Positions 1 to 12,379 of a DNA stretch of 64,000 bases are shown in pieces. The number at the start of each line of letters is the position of its first letter. Position 1 is the first letter of the stretch. The position numbers and the translations under genes are program-made. The notes under the pieces were generated by a model that searched no databases, was not told where the DNA came from, and saw only the letters and a list, made by a program, of their open reading frames with translations. Source of the DNA: Sequoia sempervirens (taxonomy: Eukaryota; Streptophyta; Pinopsida; Cupressales; Cupressaceae); contig VDFB02358134.1 in assembly GCA_007258455.2 (NCBI GenBank), positions 211,718,026 to 211,782,025 of the forward strand, written 5' to 3'.

Positions 1-304
1 TGGATAAGTACCATGGTGAAAACCTAAAAAACAAGTGCCATGTGTAGTCAATCATTATTGTGCCATCTACTGTCACTCTATCTACCTTTTTCCCTAATGA
101 ACATACTCTTTCCGATATTTGTCATAACACTTCACCCTGACATCATGACATTTTTGTCCATGGCTAACAATGGTTGAAATCAAGTCTTGCATACTGTCCA
201 CTGTCCATGCTAGTCATGCATTTTCTTTACATTCCATTTTTCCTAGTTCATTCTCAACTTGACTAGGGGAAAATTTTTATCATGAGACTATAGTGGGTAC
301 CACA

Positions 305-900
305 TGTGATCCTAAAAATTATAAAATATCCTGAAAGAAGACCTAAAAACAAAAAAATGTCCTAAAAAAGACCTAAAAATTGAAAAATGTCTTAAAAAAG
401 ACCTAAAAAACATAAAATGCCTTGAAAAAATACCTAAAAATAAAAAATGTCCTAAAAAGACTTAAAAAATAAAAATGTCCTAAAAAAGACTTAAAATTAA
501 AAATGTCCTTAAAAAAGACCTTAAAAATCATAAAATGTCTTGAATAAAGACCTAAAAATCTTAAAATGTCCTAAAAAGAGCTAAAAATAAAAATGTCCTT
601 AAAAAGACCTAAAAATTAAAAAATGTTCTAAAAAGGACCTAAAATTGAAAAATGTCTTTAAAAAGACCTAAAAATCATAAAATGTCCTTAAAAAGACCTA
701 AAAATTGAAAATGTCCTAAAATGTCCTAAAAGACCTAAAATTAAAAATGTCCTTAAAATGACTTTAAAATAAAAAAATGTCTTCAAAAAGACCTAAAAAT
801 CAAAAAATGTCTTGAAAAAATATCTAAAAATTGAAAAATGTCCTTACAAAAGACCTAAAAATTGAAAAATGTCATGAAGAAAACACAAAAAAATTCTAAA
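305..900 (+). repeat. A-rich minisatellite, ~30-bp unit
   Basis: About 19 imperfect copies of a unit resembling 'gacctaaaaattgaaaaatg' followed by 'tccttaaaaa' run head to tail. The unit length drifts between about 27 and 32 bases. The copies differ by small indels in the A runs and by single substitutions, which is typical of old slippage-driven expansion. It lies in the 3' internal region of the left-edge retroelement. No ORF crosses it. Confidence 0.85.
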
Positions 901-1377
901 AAATAGAGTCATGCCAATCAACACAGTCACATCAATTCAAGACTTGATTAGTCTTTGTCATTGTCGAACTACATTGTCTCTACGCACTTGCTACGTAAAG
1001 AAGGCTCATCTTCGAGCCCCTGAGGCATTAGGTCAATCCTATTTGGTTTTTCAAAATAAATCATGACTCAATATTTGGTCAACAAGACAAAGTCATTGGA
1101 CGTGTCCATCTATGAGGTCTTTGAGTGTATGATGTAGGCAAGGCCATCTGTCGATGAGCCCTTGAGGCCACACTAGGTCAGTCCATTAAGGTTGACTGCA
1201 CAATTTTCTCACACACATGAAATAGTCTTTAAATTTTTCATGGTCTTTGTCAAAATTTGAATGAATAATCTACCTAAATGAAATTCTACAATCTTTCAAT
1301 CAAGCACGACAATCATCTTGGCATATCAAAATTGGTCAAAATCAGTCAAACTAGTAAAATCTTGCTTACTCTACAAA

Positions 1378-1790
1378 TGTGTCCTTCTGAAGGGTAGCCT
1401 ATGATTTAATTATGCCCTACGATGTGCCCTTCTTAGTCATCATCATGGTCATCTAACATTTTGACAATTCTCACAACATTTGAGATACAATCCTCTTGAT
1501 ATCCTCATCATTTAGGATGTGTCCTTCCTAAATTTGACAATCTTGATATTGACATCATTTGGGATGTGTCCTTCCCAAACTTAATATCAATTCGATATCT
1601 TGACACTGACATTGTTTAGGATGTGTCCTTCCTGAACTTGACATGAATTCGACATCTTGGCATCGACCTTGTTCAGGATGTGTCCTTCCCAAATTTGGTA
1701 TTCCTCTAGCATCAACGTCATTTAGAATGTGTCCTTTTTGAATCTAACATCTCGACATCATTCAAGATGTGTCCTTTCTGAAATCGACAC
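1378..1790 (+). repeat. Irregular tandem repeat with gatgtgtccttcc core
   Basis: The core 'gatgtgtccttcc' recurs about eight times (near 1378, 1425, 1517, 1563, 1620, 1678, 1727 and 1767) at 40-90 base intervals. The copies are separated by related 'ttgacatcttgacatc' text. This is a second diverged repeat block of the same element's 3' internal region. It is non-coding. Confidence 0.7.
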
Positions 1791-2483
1791 CAATCTGGCA
1801 TCTTCATATCATCAACCCTAGCATTTTAACACCAAGACATCTGATATTCCACCACACTTGACAAACTTGACATTTTGACATTCAGACACTTGGCAAGCAC
1901 TTGGCATTTAATTTTATGATGCTTTTTTTGTCTTTTAGAAATCATGATGCTAGTTCCTTGAGGATGTCCTAACAATAGGATTTAGAGGAGCAATGACATT
2001 TCATGATTTGTCTTGCTTGTCTTTCCTATTTGTGGTTGATTATGACAAAAATACTGGGGCAATCACTCTCTTATTATGAGTCATGATCATCCTTGTCTGC
2101 AACTGCTTGTCTCACATGATGGTACAACCTTGCACACCTTGGTCTACATCAAATCATGGTGTTTGTTGGCCATTACAATAATTTTCCCAATGATGATAAA
2201 TATAAAAATGTAAACATGAAAGTTGGTTCCCTTATCATTTCTCATCTAGCTTTCCATCTTCATCCTCCTTTCTCTTCCATGCTAATATCCATCCCCTTCC
2301 AAGCTAACATTTATTCTATCCTTCATCCTCTAGTCTTATCATCCATTTCGAGAGCACATTCGTGTTCTTTGAATTCACCTATCCTCTCGAGGGGGCATAC
2401 ACAACCCTCATCATTCTTCTTTCACTGGGGCATATTTTAGAATTAGATTTCTTTGACACAATGCAATGAACTGTATTATGTTA

Positions 2484-2497
2484 AAGAGGGGAAAAAT
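2484..2497 (+). other. Polypurine tract
   Basis: The run 'aaagaggggaaaaa' abuts the first base of the LTR (tgtagacaatg). A polypurine tract primes plus-strand DNA synthesis in LTR retrotransposons, so this fixes the LTR's orientation as plus. The reverse complement of the same motif abuts the LTR of element D at 16369-16382. Confidence 0.75.
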
Positions 2498-3529
2498 GTA
2501 GACAATGAGAAATGTCCTAAGCCTACGAGTGTCATTTTTCTTCATCCTCTTCCTTCAATAATTGAATAATTTTAGTTATTCAATTATGTTTGATCATATT
2601 CGTCTATTAATTAAATAATTTTTAATAATTATTTAATTAATTCACTTTCCAATCTTTATTCTATCCTGATTGATTAAATAAACTAATTGTGTCACTAATT
2701 TCTCCCTCTTCTTCAATAGTTAAATAAATTATTATTTATTTAATTATTTTGTCACCTCTCATCTATAGTTAAATAATTATTAAAATTATTTAACTATCCC
2801 ATGCCACCTCCCCTATTAAATAATTAATCTAAATTAATTATTTAAGGTGTAATTTTCATCTCTCCATTTAATTAAATTGATAAATTTAATTAAATGCTCC
2901 TCTTTTCATTTTCTCCAAATAAATAATTTGAATAAATTATTTATGCACCACCCGCTCAAAGATGTTTTATCATAACCCCCTATCATAACATTCATTTCTG
3001 TCATAGCTTGCATGTCTTGCATGTTTGTCATAGCTGTCAGGCATCATAGTCGTGAGAGTCATAGCTTTTCCATGCATGGCATATTTTTGGTGCATAAATT
3101 TTGGACCATTTATCTTGGCATCTTTTCCAAGACTTAATCTCAACCATCCATTTCGTAACATCCCTCTCATGCATTCCCATCCATTGATCTTGGAATCTTT
3201 CTACAAGATTAGTCTCAACCGTCCATTCAAAAGGTTGTCTATAAAAGTAGTCTTCTCCATTTTCACCTTAACAACTATTCTTCTCCAACTTTCTACTTAC
3301 AATTTTCAAGTATTTGCACAAGTTAGACTACAAATTTGAGGGCATATTTGCAAAAGGAGAAATAGGAGAGCAAGAGAAGTGATTCAAGTTCAAGCATGGA
3401 GAGTATTTTGATTTGATGTTTTATTTTCCTTATTCTTTCATTGTTTTCTCTTGTTTGGATGAGGTTAATAGTTTATAAGTGTTGGTTTTCACTCTTTCTA
3501 TGCTATTTGATTTCTAACCCCATCTTACA
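2498..3529 (+). repeat. 3' LTR of the left-edge Gypsy-type element
   Basis: It starts TGTAGACA right after the polypurine tract. It contains the taattaaataatt-rich block (about 2560-2950) that is also seen in the LTRs of element D, and a TATA-like 'ctataaaagtag' near 3238. I place the end at 'catcttaca' (3529), giving about 1.03 kb, close to D's 1.04-1.13 kb. The start is well supported. The end is a guess from the terminal CA, because the matching 5' LTR lies outside the window. Confidence 0.6.
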
Positions 3530-4306
3530 CAACTCACCAAACCCTTATTATGAAATCTACAAGCTTGTGTGAAGTGGCTAGCTTGAATGTAGATCTTGAA
3601 TTGAATGAATTCTTGATGGATCTTAACTTGAATTTCTTGTTTGGATGAAAACCCTACATCACAAATGTTGTCTCTAGAACACACATGATGCAAGACTATC
3701 TTTGATATGATGCTTAAATCTTGATGATGGCTCCAAATGCTTGATGAATTTCTCTTTAATGCTCTTGTGTCACTTGTAAAATTGCTAGGGTGCTCTAATG
3801 AATTGATTAGATGATAAATGAGTGAAAGAACCTTGTATTTATACTTATCCATTCTTAATATCCCAAAATTACACCACAAAAAGTAGACATATGAATTCAT
3901 TAATTAAAGGAGGCTAAATCTTTCCAAGATTTGAAATTAAATCCCAAAAAATAACTTAAGGGGGACTAAGATACCCTAGGTGGTGTCTTAGTCTCGAGGC
4001 TTAAAACTTGGGGCATAAACTCCATAAAGGGACCCATTTAAGGTGCATTTAAAAAGAGGGTACCAAGACCTTTGGAGGACAAATATTCCCTAGGTGGCAT
4101 CTTATTCCTAGTCCAAGAATCAAGGACACACAACCATAATCATTAAATTATCATTTACCCTTTGATGTTTGTTGGGATTAGCCATAAAATATATAATTTA
4201 TTAGGCTTTTGGATGCAAAATAGGACCAACAAAGACATAAATAATGATAAATAAAGCAAGGTGGGCCCAAACAAGTGTTAAAATGCAAGGGTATACATTT
4301 CCTACA
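3530..4306 (-). repeat. LTR-like fragment, minus orientation
   Basis: Read on the minus strand it begins TGTAGGAAATG (ending at 4306) and carries a TATA-like 'agtataaatacaagg' near 3830-3845. The same block occurs in plus orientation around 42356-42560, including the TATA box and a 'gatgtagggttt' motif. It also contains the 'gactaag...cttagtc' dyad. Its far boundary is uncertain and no polypurine tract is visible next to it, so it may be a fragment or solo LTR. Confidence 0.4.
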
Positions 4307-5284
4307 CTACAAATATGTCAAACCCTTGGGACCTAAATGTGGATACCTTTATTAAACCCTATATTATTTCATGCTATTAAAGATATCTTATTTCTTTCAA
4401 AAAAATATCCTTTAGGCTTCATATTGTTTGGGTCATATCTCAATCCACATTTATTCCAAAGTAAACCTAGGGAACTATATCTTAAGCCTCTAGATTTTCA
4501 CATATTGAGCTTTGTGGAATGAAAGTTGTTGAAAGCTATAGATATTTAGATTGAAAACCTAATCAAGACATTGGATGTGGTAAAATAAATTTCAGTAATC
4601 AAGATTAAATCAATTTAACCCCACACAAGTGCATGCTTATCTTTTTTGTTACGTTCAAAACATATGGCCTTCAAGAAAAGTTTGATATTTTTGGTTTAGA
4701 ATACTCTTAGGGAAAATCATGTTCTTCAACACCTTGTTCTTGTAAATAATTCCCTCTTAGGTTCATAATAGTATCAAATCAATCTTTCCATCCACACCAA
4801 AATATTTATCATTTCATCTCACAAACAACTTTAGAACTTTAGATACACCAACCTCCTAGACTTGGGTAATCATCAAATCAAGCCAAATCACCTTGTTTAG
4901 CTAAGTGAGTATGAATTCATTTTTTTTCATACACCTAGTTAAATTAGAAAACAATCCTTTGTTAACAAATCCATCCTAAGGTCACAATTCTATCTTAGGA
5001 TATATATATGTTTGAATTATCAATCCTCAAATCAAAACACCCAAACATCAAACACTAAGTCTAGTGTTGTCCAATGTTTCAAGATTTATCATCCAAATCA
5101 CTCACCCTCTCATCCTTCATTTCATCATTGGTCCTAAATTCCTTAGAGGTCAACAAGGTCAAAATACAAGAAAAGCATGGAATATAAACTCTATTCATAC
5201 ATCATGAGCTATCTAAATCAACCAAACTATCAAAGCCTTACAATACCAATTGATTAACAAAATTCACATTTATACAATTCACAC
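4307..5284. other. Non-coding AT-rich stretch
   Basis: No domain, RNA gene or repeat array can be recognised. Short ORFs here (for example 4337-4522) have no protein-like features. It probably belongs to the 5' leader of the broken gag-like region that follows. Confidence 0.4.
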
Positions 5285-7760
5285 ATGGGATCATTATATC
5301 CTACACACCTCAATGATACAAAAAATGTGAGTATGCCCAATCTAAATTTTGGAACACCTTGCCCTATGGTAGATTTAAATCAAAGTCAAAACTTACAAAT
5401 CTATCAACCAAATGATCAATACATGAGTCTTCAACAAAACAATATTATCCCATCAAATCAATACATGCCAAGTATGAATATATAAAATCCAAACTGGGTG
5501 ATCTATTGGATAGATGTGTTTGAAAATAACACCAATGTTGTTCAAAGTCCAAACAATATGTTGACAACTCAAAATATTGATCTAAATAAATGTAACACCA
5601 TGCAAAATAAAAGTTACCCAAATCATAGCAATGTGTTTCCCAACCAAAACAATGTTCAATTCCAACCTATAATGCAAAATATAAACCTCATCCTAAATCA
5701 AAACATTATTCAAAATCAATTTTTGCATGATCCCATACAAATACCACAAGTGTATATTCCAAATATGCTAAGACCAACAACCAAATCAACTATATCAACG
5801 GTGTCAAAATCAAAATAAAGATCAAATTTTGCGACATCAAATTGCTTCACTTACCAAAATAGTTGATTCATTATGCCAAGAGACATCTCCACCCAAAAAT
5901 TGACACAATCCCCCATTTTTTAAACCATGTGATCAAAACATTGAGTTGCATCCACAACCCCATCAAGAACAACATCTTAAATATTAAGAAGTTGTATATC
6001 AAAATCAACAACCTCAACAACAATATCAATCAACGCATCTCCAAGATCAGTCACAACTTGATCAATCTCAACAAGCGCAAATCTCACAAGATGAAAAATG
6101 TGAATACAATCCTTTGGGAGAGTGCATTGAATCAACATTAAACAAGATACTTAATGCAAAACTCATCACACTTCCAAAATTAAGTGTTTACCACTCTATC
6201 ATAAACCTCTCCTATAATAAGAGTAGAGCTTATTGTGAGTATCATAGAGAAAATCTTAATGAAACATCAAGTTATATTCAACTCAAAGATCTCATCCAAG
6301 ACCTTCTTGATCTATCTATCATGAGCACCTTGAAGATGTTTCTACCTCATCTGATGATCAAATCAACATAAATCAAGAGTCACTTTTTAATCATGATCAA
6401 AACCCATCAAAAATATCGCGCAATGATCCATTTCAAGGAGTGTTAACATCATTTGATCCTATGATTGAAAACATTGACAATATCTCCACAACCATTTTTT
6501 AGGAAAAAATTCAAGATCCATTCACCAATGATCATGTTGAAAAGGTCTCTACTTTACCCAATCAGTTAGAGGAAATATCTCAAGAATCATTCCAAGGAAT
6601 GATCAATATTTCTCACCAAAGTCTAGCAATGGTCCTTTCCAAGACATATTGACATCCTTTGACCTCATGGTTGTAGATATTGAAGGAATCCTCAACTTAA
6701 CATGTGATCCAAATTCAATCAAAGATCAAGAGTATATTGAGCCACTTCCCATGCCTAATGAAGATATCCAAGCACCCTTTGTAAGTTATCCATCAAGAAC
6801 TTGATCCAAAGCATGCCAAAAGCAATTCCAAAATTAATCAAGATCAAGAATTTGTATCTCCAAAATACTACAATGATCTAATGGGAATTCATCAATCTAT
6901 ACAAGACTTTGTAAATAAAGATCATATCCATATATCACATACTCCTCCACCTACCCATGATTTACTTACTCCTAATGGACACATAGATGATCTTCATTGC
7001 AAACAAGAGTCCATTACTATTGACATTATTATACAATAATAGGAGGTTGTTGATTCCTACAATCAGGATAAATCACCAACATCAGGATTAGATATATCCC
7101 AAATTTAGATTGAGGACATCAAGTATGAAGATATACAACATTATCAACTCAAGGAAATAGGTTTTACCAAATTGGATATTTCAAAATTGACAAAGCAATA
7201 TTAAAGTGAAACAATATCATCTGCAATGGTCATTTATCAGAGGATGCTTTCTAAATAGNNNNNNNNNNNNNNNNNNNNNNNNNNNNNNNNNNNNNNNNNN
7301 NNNNNNNNNNNNNNNNNNNNNNNNNNNNNNNNNNNNNNNNNNNNNNNNNNNNNNNNNNTGAATAAAGATAACAAGATAGAAAATAAAAATCATAATGTGA
7401 TAGAAGAAATAAACAATGAGTCTCCTCCATTACTAGAACCAATGGCTCATATGTCTCCAACACAATAAGGACCAGCACCTTCTATGGATATTATCATTCA
7501 TCCTCCTATCCTGTTGAACTTGGATGACAAAGAAGAAACTACTAAAATTGATGAGGATGTGCATAATGATTTGAATTTGTTATTTTCCTCTTCTATGAGT
7601 TTAGTGATAACAATCGCTATGATCCTCTTAAACTAATGGTTTCACCATGTGTTGAGCCTAGTGATTCTCCTAGTACAACACTTGGCGTTGTATCTCTCGC
7701 TAGTGATCTGAATTTCGTATATACTGAACAAGACTCAGATGTGAATGACCTATTGGACGG
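5285..7760 (+). pseudogene. Broken Gln/Asn-rich gag-like region of a Gypsy-type element
   Basis: Joined over several frames, the plus strand reads as a Gln/Asn/Ser-rich protein with many stops and shifts. Near 6110-6320 it shows a tract of the form 'GECIES...NKILNAKLITLP' followed by 'YCEYHREN...LKDLIQDLLDL'. This resembles the C-terminal gag segment of plant Tat-type Gypsy elements, which carries a C-x2-H ... GH ... C finger followed by an LKxxIxxLI helix. Here the GH pair and the last Cys are replaced. After the finger comes an acidic Asp/Glu/Ser-rich stretch (6380-7750) split by an assembly gap. No protease or polymerase domain follows. The assignment is by motif resemblance, so it is moderate. 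Confidence 0.4.
7259..7358. other. Assembly gap, exactly 100 N
   Basis: Exactly 100 consecutive N lie inside the gag-like region. A round 100 usually marks a gap of unknown size, so the distance between the two sides is not reliable. Confidence 0.97.
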
Positions 7761-7928
7761 TTGACTCACATGTGCTTTACTAATCTTTTTTCTTTATTTT
7801 TGGTTGATTGCATGTGTGTAATGTGATCCCTCATATTGTTTAATGTTTCCTCTCTATATGCAATCCTCTATTTGTACCTACATTCTTATATATGTTGTAA
7901 TATTTTTTCCTTTTCTTTAGTCTTTACC

Positions 7929-8150
7929 TTTTATTTTCTTTTATCTCTCCATTTTTGTATTGTATTTTCCTTTTGGGGATGATGCAATGCGTTGAGACAC
8001 CCTATGTCTCTTCCATGTTGACCCAAAATATTTTTCATTATCTTTTCTTTTGCTTTCATTTTTGTCTTTTGTTTTCCTTTTGGGGATGATGCAAGGTGCC
8101 AATACACCCTATGTCTCTTCCATGTTGAGCCAAAAGGATATTCATTTTTT
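7929..8150 (+). repeat. Two-copy tandem duplication, ~107-bp period
   Basis: The block containing 'ccttttggggatgatgcaa' and then 'accctatgtctcttccatg' appears at about 7929-8038 and again at 8039-8150. It is non-coding and follows the gag-like region. Confidence 0.75.
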
Positions 8151-8689
8151 GTCACTCTCTTTGTGTTATTATTCTAGTTCTATGTGTATTAAGGGAATGA
8201 TGAAATTTTTGAGCTCTCTAGTATCATTTTAGCAAAAACATACTGACCCTCAATCCATAGATCCCTTATGTGGTTTTGGGGGGCAACTCTCTTTTCCTTT
8301 TTCATGTTTTGGCCACTTTAAAGTAATTGCTCAAAACATGGTGTTCAACAATTTCTTTAAAGTGGGGGAATACATTGGCATTATATTGGAATTATTTTGG
8401 CATGATTTTATTTGCATTTATTTCCATGTTCCTTGATGTGATTTTATTACTTCATGCGACATGTTTTTCTCTTTATGGTGACATTGGGAGTAATTTTGTT
8501 CAAGAGCTTGATCTATCTCAATATATTACATTACTCTTAGTGGTGATTAGACACACTACATTCCCTATGTTGCGAATCTTTTATCCTTTGATTGGCCCTC
8601 TCTTGGACACATTAAGAACAATGTTCCCTAAGATTAAGACCTCACACAAACTAAGAAAAATCCCTTCAAACATCCCTCTTTCTTGTTGT

Positions 8690-9005
8690 ATTACATTTTT
8701 GTACCTTATTAAAGTCATGGAGGTATGGGTTTGATATGGTTCCTCGAGGCTCACCTAGTGAACAACTAGCTTCACTATCCCTTGTGAGCATGCATTTTTA
8801 TACCTTATTAACTTAGCCATGGAGGTATGACTTTGATATGGTTCTGTGGGGCTCACCTAGTGAACAACTAGCTTCAATAGCCCTTGTGAGCGTGCATTTT
8901 ATCTTTGTCCTTATCATAGTCATGGGGGTTTGACTTTGATATGGATCTCTTGGGGTACACGTAGTGAACAACTAGCTTCACTAGCCCTTGTGAGCATGCA
9001 TTTTG
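8690..9005 (+). repeat. Three-copy tandem repeat, ~102-bp period
   Basis: Three copies share 'agtcatggaggtatg', 'tttgatatggttc', 'gtgaacaactagcttca' and 'cttgtgagcatgcattt', with a spacing of about 102 bases. Divergence between copies is moderate. A pyrimidine-rich tract follows at 9108-9155. No gene is visible from here to 9869, apart from the dyad repeats listed separately. Confidence 0.8.
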
Positions 9006-9396
9006 TTTGCATAGTGGAAAACACATTCCACTTGTAAACCTTTTTGGAAAAACAACCTAGACCTAATCCACAACGCATTGGATGGCTAGTTGAAGCTTGA
9101 TCCATAGTATTTTTCTTTTTCTTTATTTTCTTTCTTTTCTTTCTTTTTCTATCTTTGATGGTGTATGCTAGTGATCTAGTTATGGCATGTTTGTGTTTGC
9201 AGATTTAGGTTGAAGACTTGAATATCATTTGAAGTTCAAAGTTGCAAAGTTACAAAGTTGCATTGCAAAGTTGTCATATTCACAGAAAGTCACCTATAGG
9301 CCAGATCTGAAAGTTTCAGGACCTAAGATTTGAGAAGAAGGAAGTGAAAACCTTGAGCCTCAACATCACACTTAGAGATTTAAAAAATTCAAGATG

Positions 9397-9542
9397 GGAC
9401 TAAGTCAGCAGTAAGGGCATCTTAGTCCTCCCAAGGGTATTTTGCAGAGATTCTTTCAAATTTTGTTTCGACATCTGAAGATTCTACATTTTCCCTAAAA
9501 AATAACAATGGGACTAAGACAACAGTAAGTGAATCTTAGTCC
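9397..9542. repeat. Two hairpin-forming units GGACTAAG...CTTAGTCC
   Basis: Perfect 8-base inverted arms occur at 9397-9404 with 9421-9428, and at 9511-9518 with 9535-9542. Both loops are 16 bases and contain 'cagtaag'. A third, looser version lies at 3964-3970 with 3987-3993. The function is unknown. Confidence 0.7.
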
Positions 9543-9869
9543 TCCTTAATATATTTTGATAGCATTTTTACATTTATGGAATCCTTATCAATTTTCCAGA
9601 CTTCCCAGGTACATACATCCTAGCTTGCTATTACTTAATTTTATCATTTGCATCCATCATTTGGCTTGCATTGCTAGGTTTTGTGAGTTGAATGTTAAGT
9701 CATCTTTTCCAAGATTTTGTTTAGTGGTGAACCCTTCTAATGCCAAAGATCCTCCCCTAGGTCTTCCTTGTTGAGAATTAACTCACCTTTATGTTGATAG
9801 TCAATCCAATTTGGAATCCTATGGCATTCTTGAATGATAATTGGAGAAGAGTGGTGTTCTATGACCTAG

Positions 9870-9874
9870 GTCAT
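9870..9874. other. Target-site duplication (left), gtcat
   Basis: It is identical to 35995-35999 and flanks the Gypsy host element exactly at the TG start of the LTR. Confidence 0.85.
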
Positions 9875-11165
9875 TGTGAATTTGAAATTCACCATGCTCC
9901 CTTTGGGCTTTTATTTTTGGCTATGCACAGTCCCATGCCTTCAACAATTTTTATTGGCCCCTTTTTGGTTATTTCTACGACTTCTGCCACGTATTCGCTT
10001 ACTGCTCTCCAAATGAGTTTTCTCTTTTCTCTTCTATCAACCTCTAAAATGCTCCCACATATTATCACCATGGGTTATTTTGATCACTTCCTCATCAAAC
10101 CCCACTTGCATGCCACATAGCTCGCATTCACATAAGGATTTGGTGGGCCCCACCATCAAGGTCTGTAGTAAGTATTTTGCTATGTGTCTTCTTTGTGCAA
10201 GCTTTCAACAAAGGAATAAAATATCGACTACAGGTAGTGAAATGCTTCCATGCGCCTCTTCAGCGCACACTTCTTCAATGTAGGGTATGAAGAGGACTAT
10301 AAAAGTTGAGGGATTTTGTTGTGTGTTCTAACTACCTATCCCAAATGGCAACACTTGTCTATTTGAGGCTCTTCTAGACCACTGGCATCATTCACAGGGG
10401 ATGCACCTAAATGGAGGGTGGGAAAATGCTATGTCTTGAATCTTTTCAATTACAACAACCAAGGGTGATCATTGTCTTAGCATCATTGCTTAGATTTTGG
10501 ATCTTTTCGGTTGCTACTCACCAAGTGGTGAAGGGTCGCTATAAATGTCACTCTTTGCTTCAGTTCTAGGTTCCCAATTCCATGATTTTACAATTCCAAA
10601 GGTTCCAATATTTTAGGTTACAAGTTTGAAGATCATATGTTTTTTGCTAGTTTTAGAATTACAGGGTTGTTGGAGAGACTAGGCCTTTGTATTATTTTAA
10701 TTATTGCAAGACTCGCAGACTATGCCATTGTTCGACCTCTCTATTTCTTATGCTATTCATAAACTTTATGTTGTGCAATTAGTGTTTGAATGGTTTATTT
10801 TTCGTACTTCTATAATTTGAATGCAATTGTGTTGGTAGATCATGTCTTTCAACTCTTTTTTTAGTAAATGGGCTTGATTATTATTTTATGTCATTGAATG
10901 AGTTGTTCATGCTATTATCCTTAATGTTTGTTATTCTAGGACATGGTAAATTGCTAAGCAGGCCCTTAGATCATATCCAAAAGATAGGTTTATTGTTCAT
11001 TTTTCCTAATTTTATATCTACTTCCTTTTCCTATTCCAAAACACCATTCACAGAAGAAGCCAGCTTTTTTAAAAATCTAGAGGTCAATCAGTTTAGCACA
11101 ATAGGTCCCCCATAAACTAAGTTTCCCACAAAGGGCTATTACCTTGCCAATTTTTGGCATCAATA
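9875..11165 (+). repeat. 5' LTR of the Gypsy host element
   Basis: It begins TGTGAATT and ends 'catcaata', where the terminal CA has become TA. It aligns end to end with 34671-35994. Shared blocks include 'caccatgctccctttggg' near the start and 'aagggctattaccttgcc' near the end. The GC-rich leader motif 'ctggcatgcccgatggga' follows shortly downstream (11181-11198) and has a counterpart beside the 5' LTR of element D. Confidence 0.85.
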
Positions 11166-11233
11166 GTTTTTTTCTTTTTCCTGGCATGCCCGATGGGACC
11201 GAGCCTAAATGAATTAAATTTTTAGAAGGGTGT

Positions 11234-12350
11234 ATGAGTCATCAGCCTATTACTAGGTCCCAAACAACAAATAATCCTAGTTTGTTAGTACCACCATTAG
11301 GTATAGTATATCCCACAACCCACTTAGTAAACATTACACTTCCTCCTCCCTTTACGCTAGCCATGTTTCCTGCTACTAACAAAAAATATGTGGCATGGGA
11401 TGTCGTAAGTCCTCTTGTTGCACCAATGGTGCCTGTCGTTTGGTCTATTATCCCAATTTTTTCCCTAAAGGATATACCTAAATTTACCAAAGATGGATCA
11501 AGAACACTATCTGAACATTTGCAAGATTTTGTGGATGTTTGTCTGGTACATGGGGTTACAGCCCAAAATGTGGCATTAAGATTGCTTATTGCCTCTTTTA
11601 GGGGTAAAGCACTAGATTGGTACAACACATTGCAAGAAAATACTATTAGTACCAAGGATGAGCTCGGTGAGCCATTCTATCAAATATTTTCAAATGAAGG
11701 AGATCGATCATCACTATATTATCAGTTGTTGGTTATAAAGTAGGCCCCACACAAAGCCATGGTTAACTTTAATGCTCGATTCCATATAAGCTAGAAAAGG
11801 ATTCAAGTTGATATCCACCCCCATTGGATCTTCCATTCATTTTCTACCTCAAGGCCATCAATCTCAACATCTCAATGATGATCTAGTCTCTAGGAAGAAC
11901 CATAGTACAAAGAACATAAAGCATCACTATTAAAGAGAAGAACAATTTGATAGATGTCAGGAAGTTGTTGCCTCAACCTATCATCCCCATGTTTCCAGAA
12001 ATATCAGTTCCTACTTAGGAGATGCCTTCTACTAGTGCGTTGGCTCCTCCCCAATCCATATACACATATCTAAGTGAGAAGAGGAGATTATTGTAACAAG
12101 AGAAAAGGAGCAGAAACCTTTGAACCCATCACCTTTCAATGTGGTGGAACAATTAAAGAAATCATCCACTAATGTGTCTTTGTGGGATATTCTAGCCATC
12201 CTAGAATAGAAGACACTACTACAAAAATCTCTACAGGAAGATGTAAGCTTGGCACCGATGGAGCAATTTCCCAAAGCAAAGGTTGTTGATCAACCATCCC
12301 CTGCCAAAGTTCTTACAAAAAACACAATGAAAGCCCCTACTGAGGTAAGA
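11234..12350 (+). pseudogene. gag: gag of the Gypsy host element
   Basis: An ATG at 11234 opens a 169-codon frame that ends at 11743. The N-terminus is Pro/Thr-rich. From about residue 75 the text matches the retrotransposon gag fold: 'TLSEHLQDFVDVC', then 'ALRLLIASFRGKALDWY' and 'ELGEPFYQIFSNEGDRS'. Gag forms the particle shell and packages the RNA. After 11743 the reading continues only through frameshifts and stops to about 12350, and no zinc knuckle can be read with confidence. The start is supported by its position about 70 bases after the LTR and leader. Confidence 0.7.
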
Positions 12351-12379
12351 GATAAGCCAAAACCTTAACCCTTCTTCTT

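Larger units (their letters stand above)
1..2497 (+). mobile_element. 3' internal region of a Gypsy-type element (5' part outside window)
   Basis: No coding sequence is recognisable here. The stretch ends in a purine tract directly followed by a TG-starting LTR, so it is the 3' untranslated part of a plus-strand LTR element. The last 160 bases (about 2341-2497) match the reverse complement of about 16369-16610, the same position in element D: both carry a 'tttcgagagcacac/att' motif, an 'agagg/cgagg gggcat' motif and the polypurine tract. The element is therefore a relative of D. It holds two tandem-repeat blocks, annotated separately. The rest (900-1380, 1800-2340) is AT-rich single-copy-looking sequence in which I see no gene. 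Confidence 0.6.
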
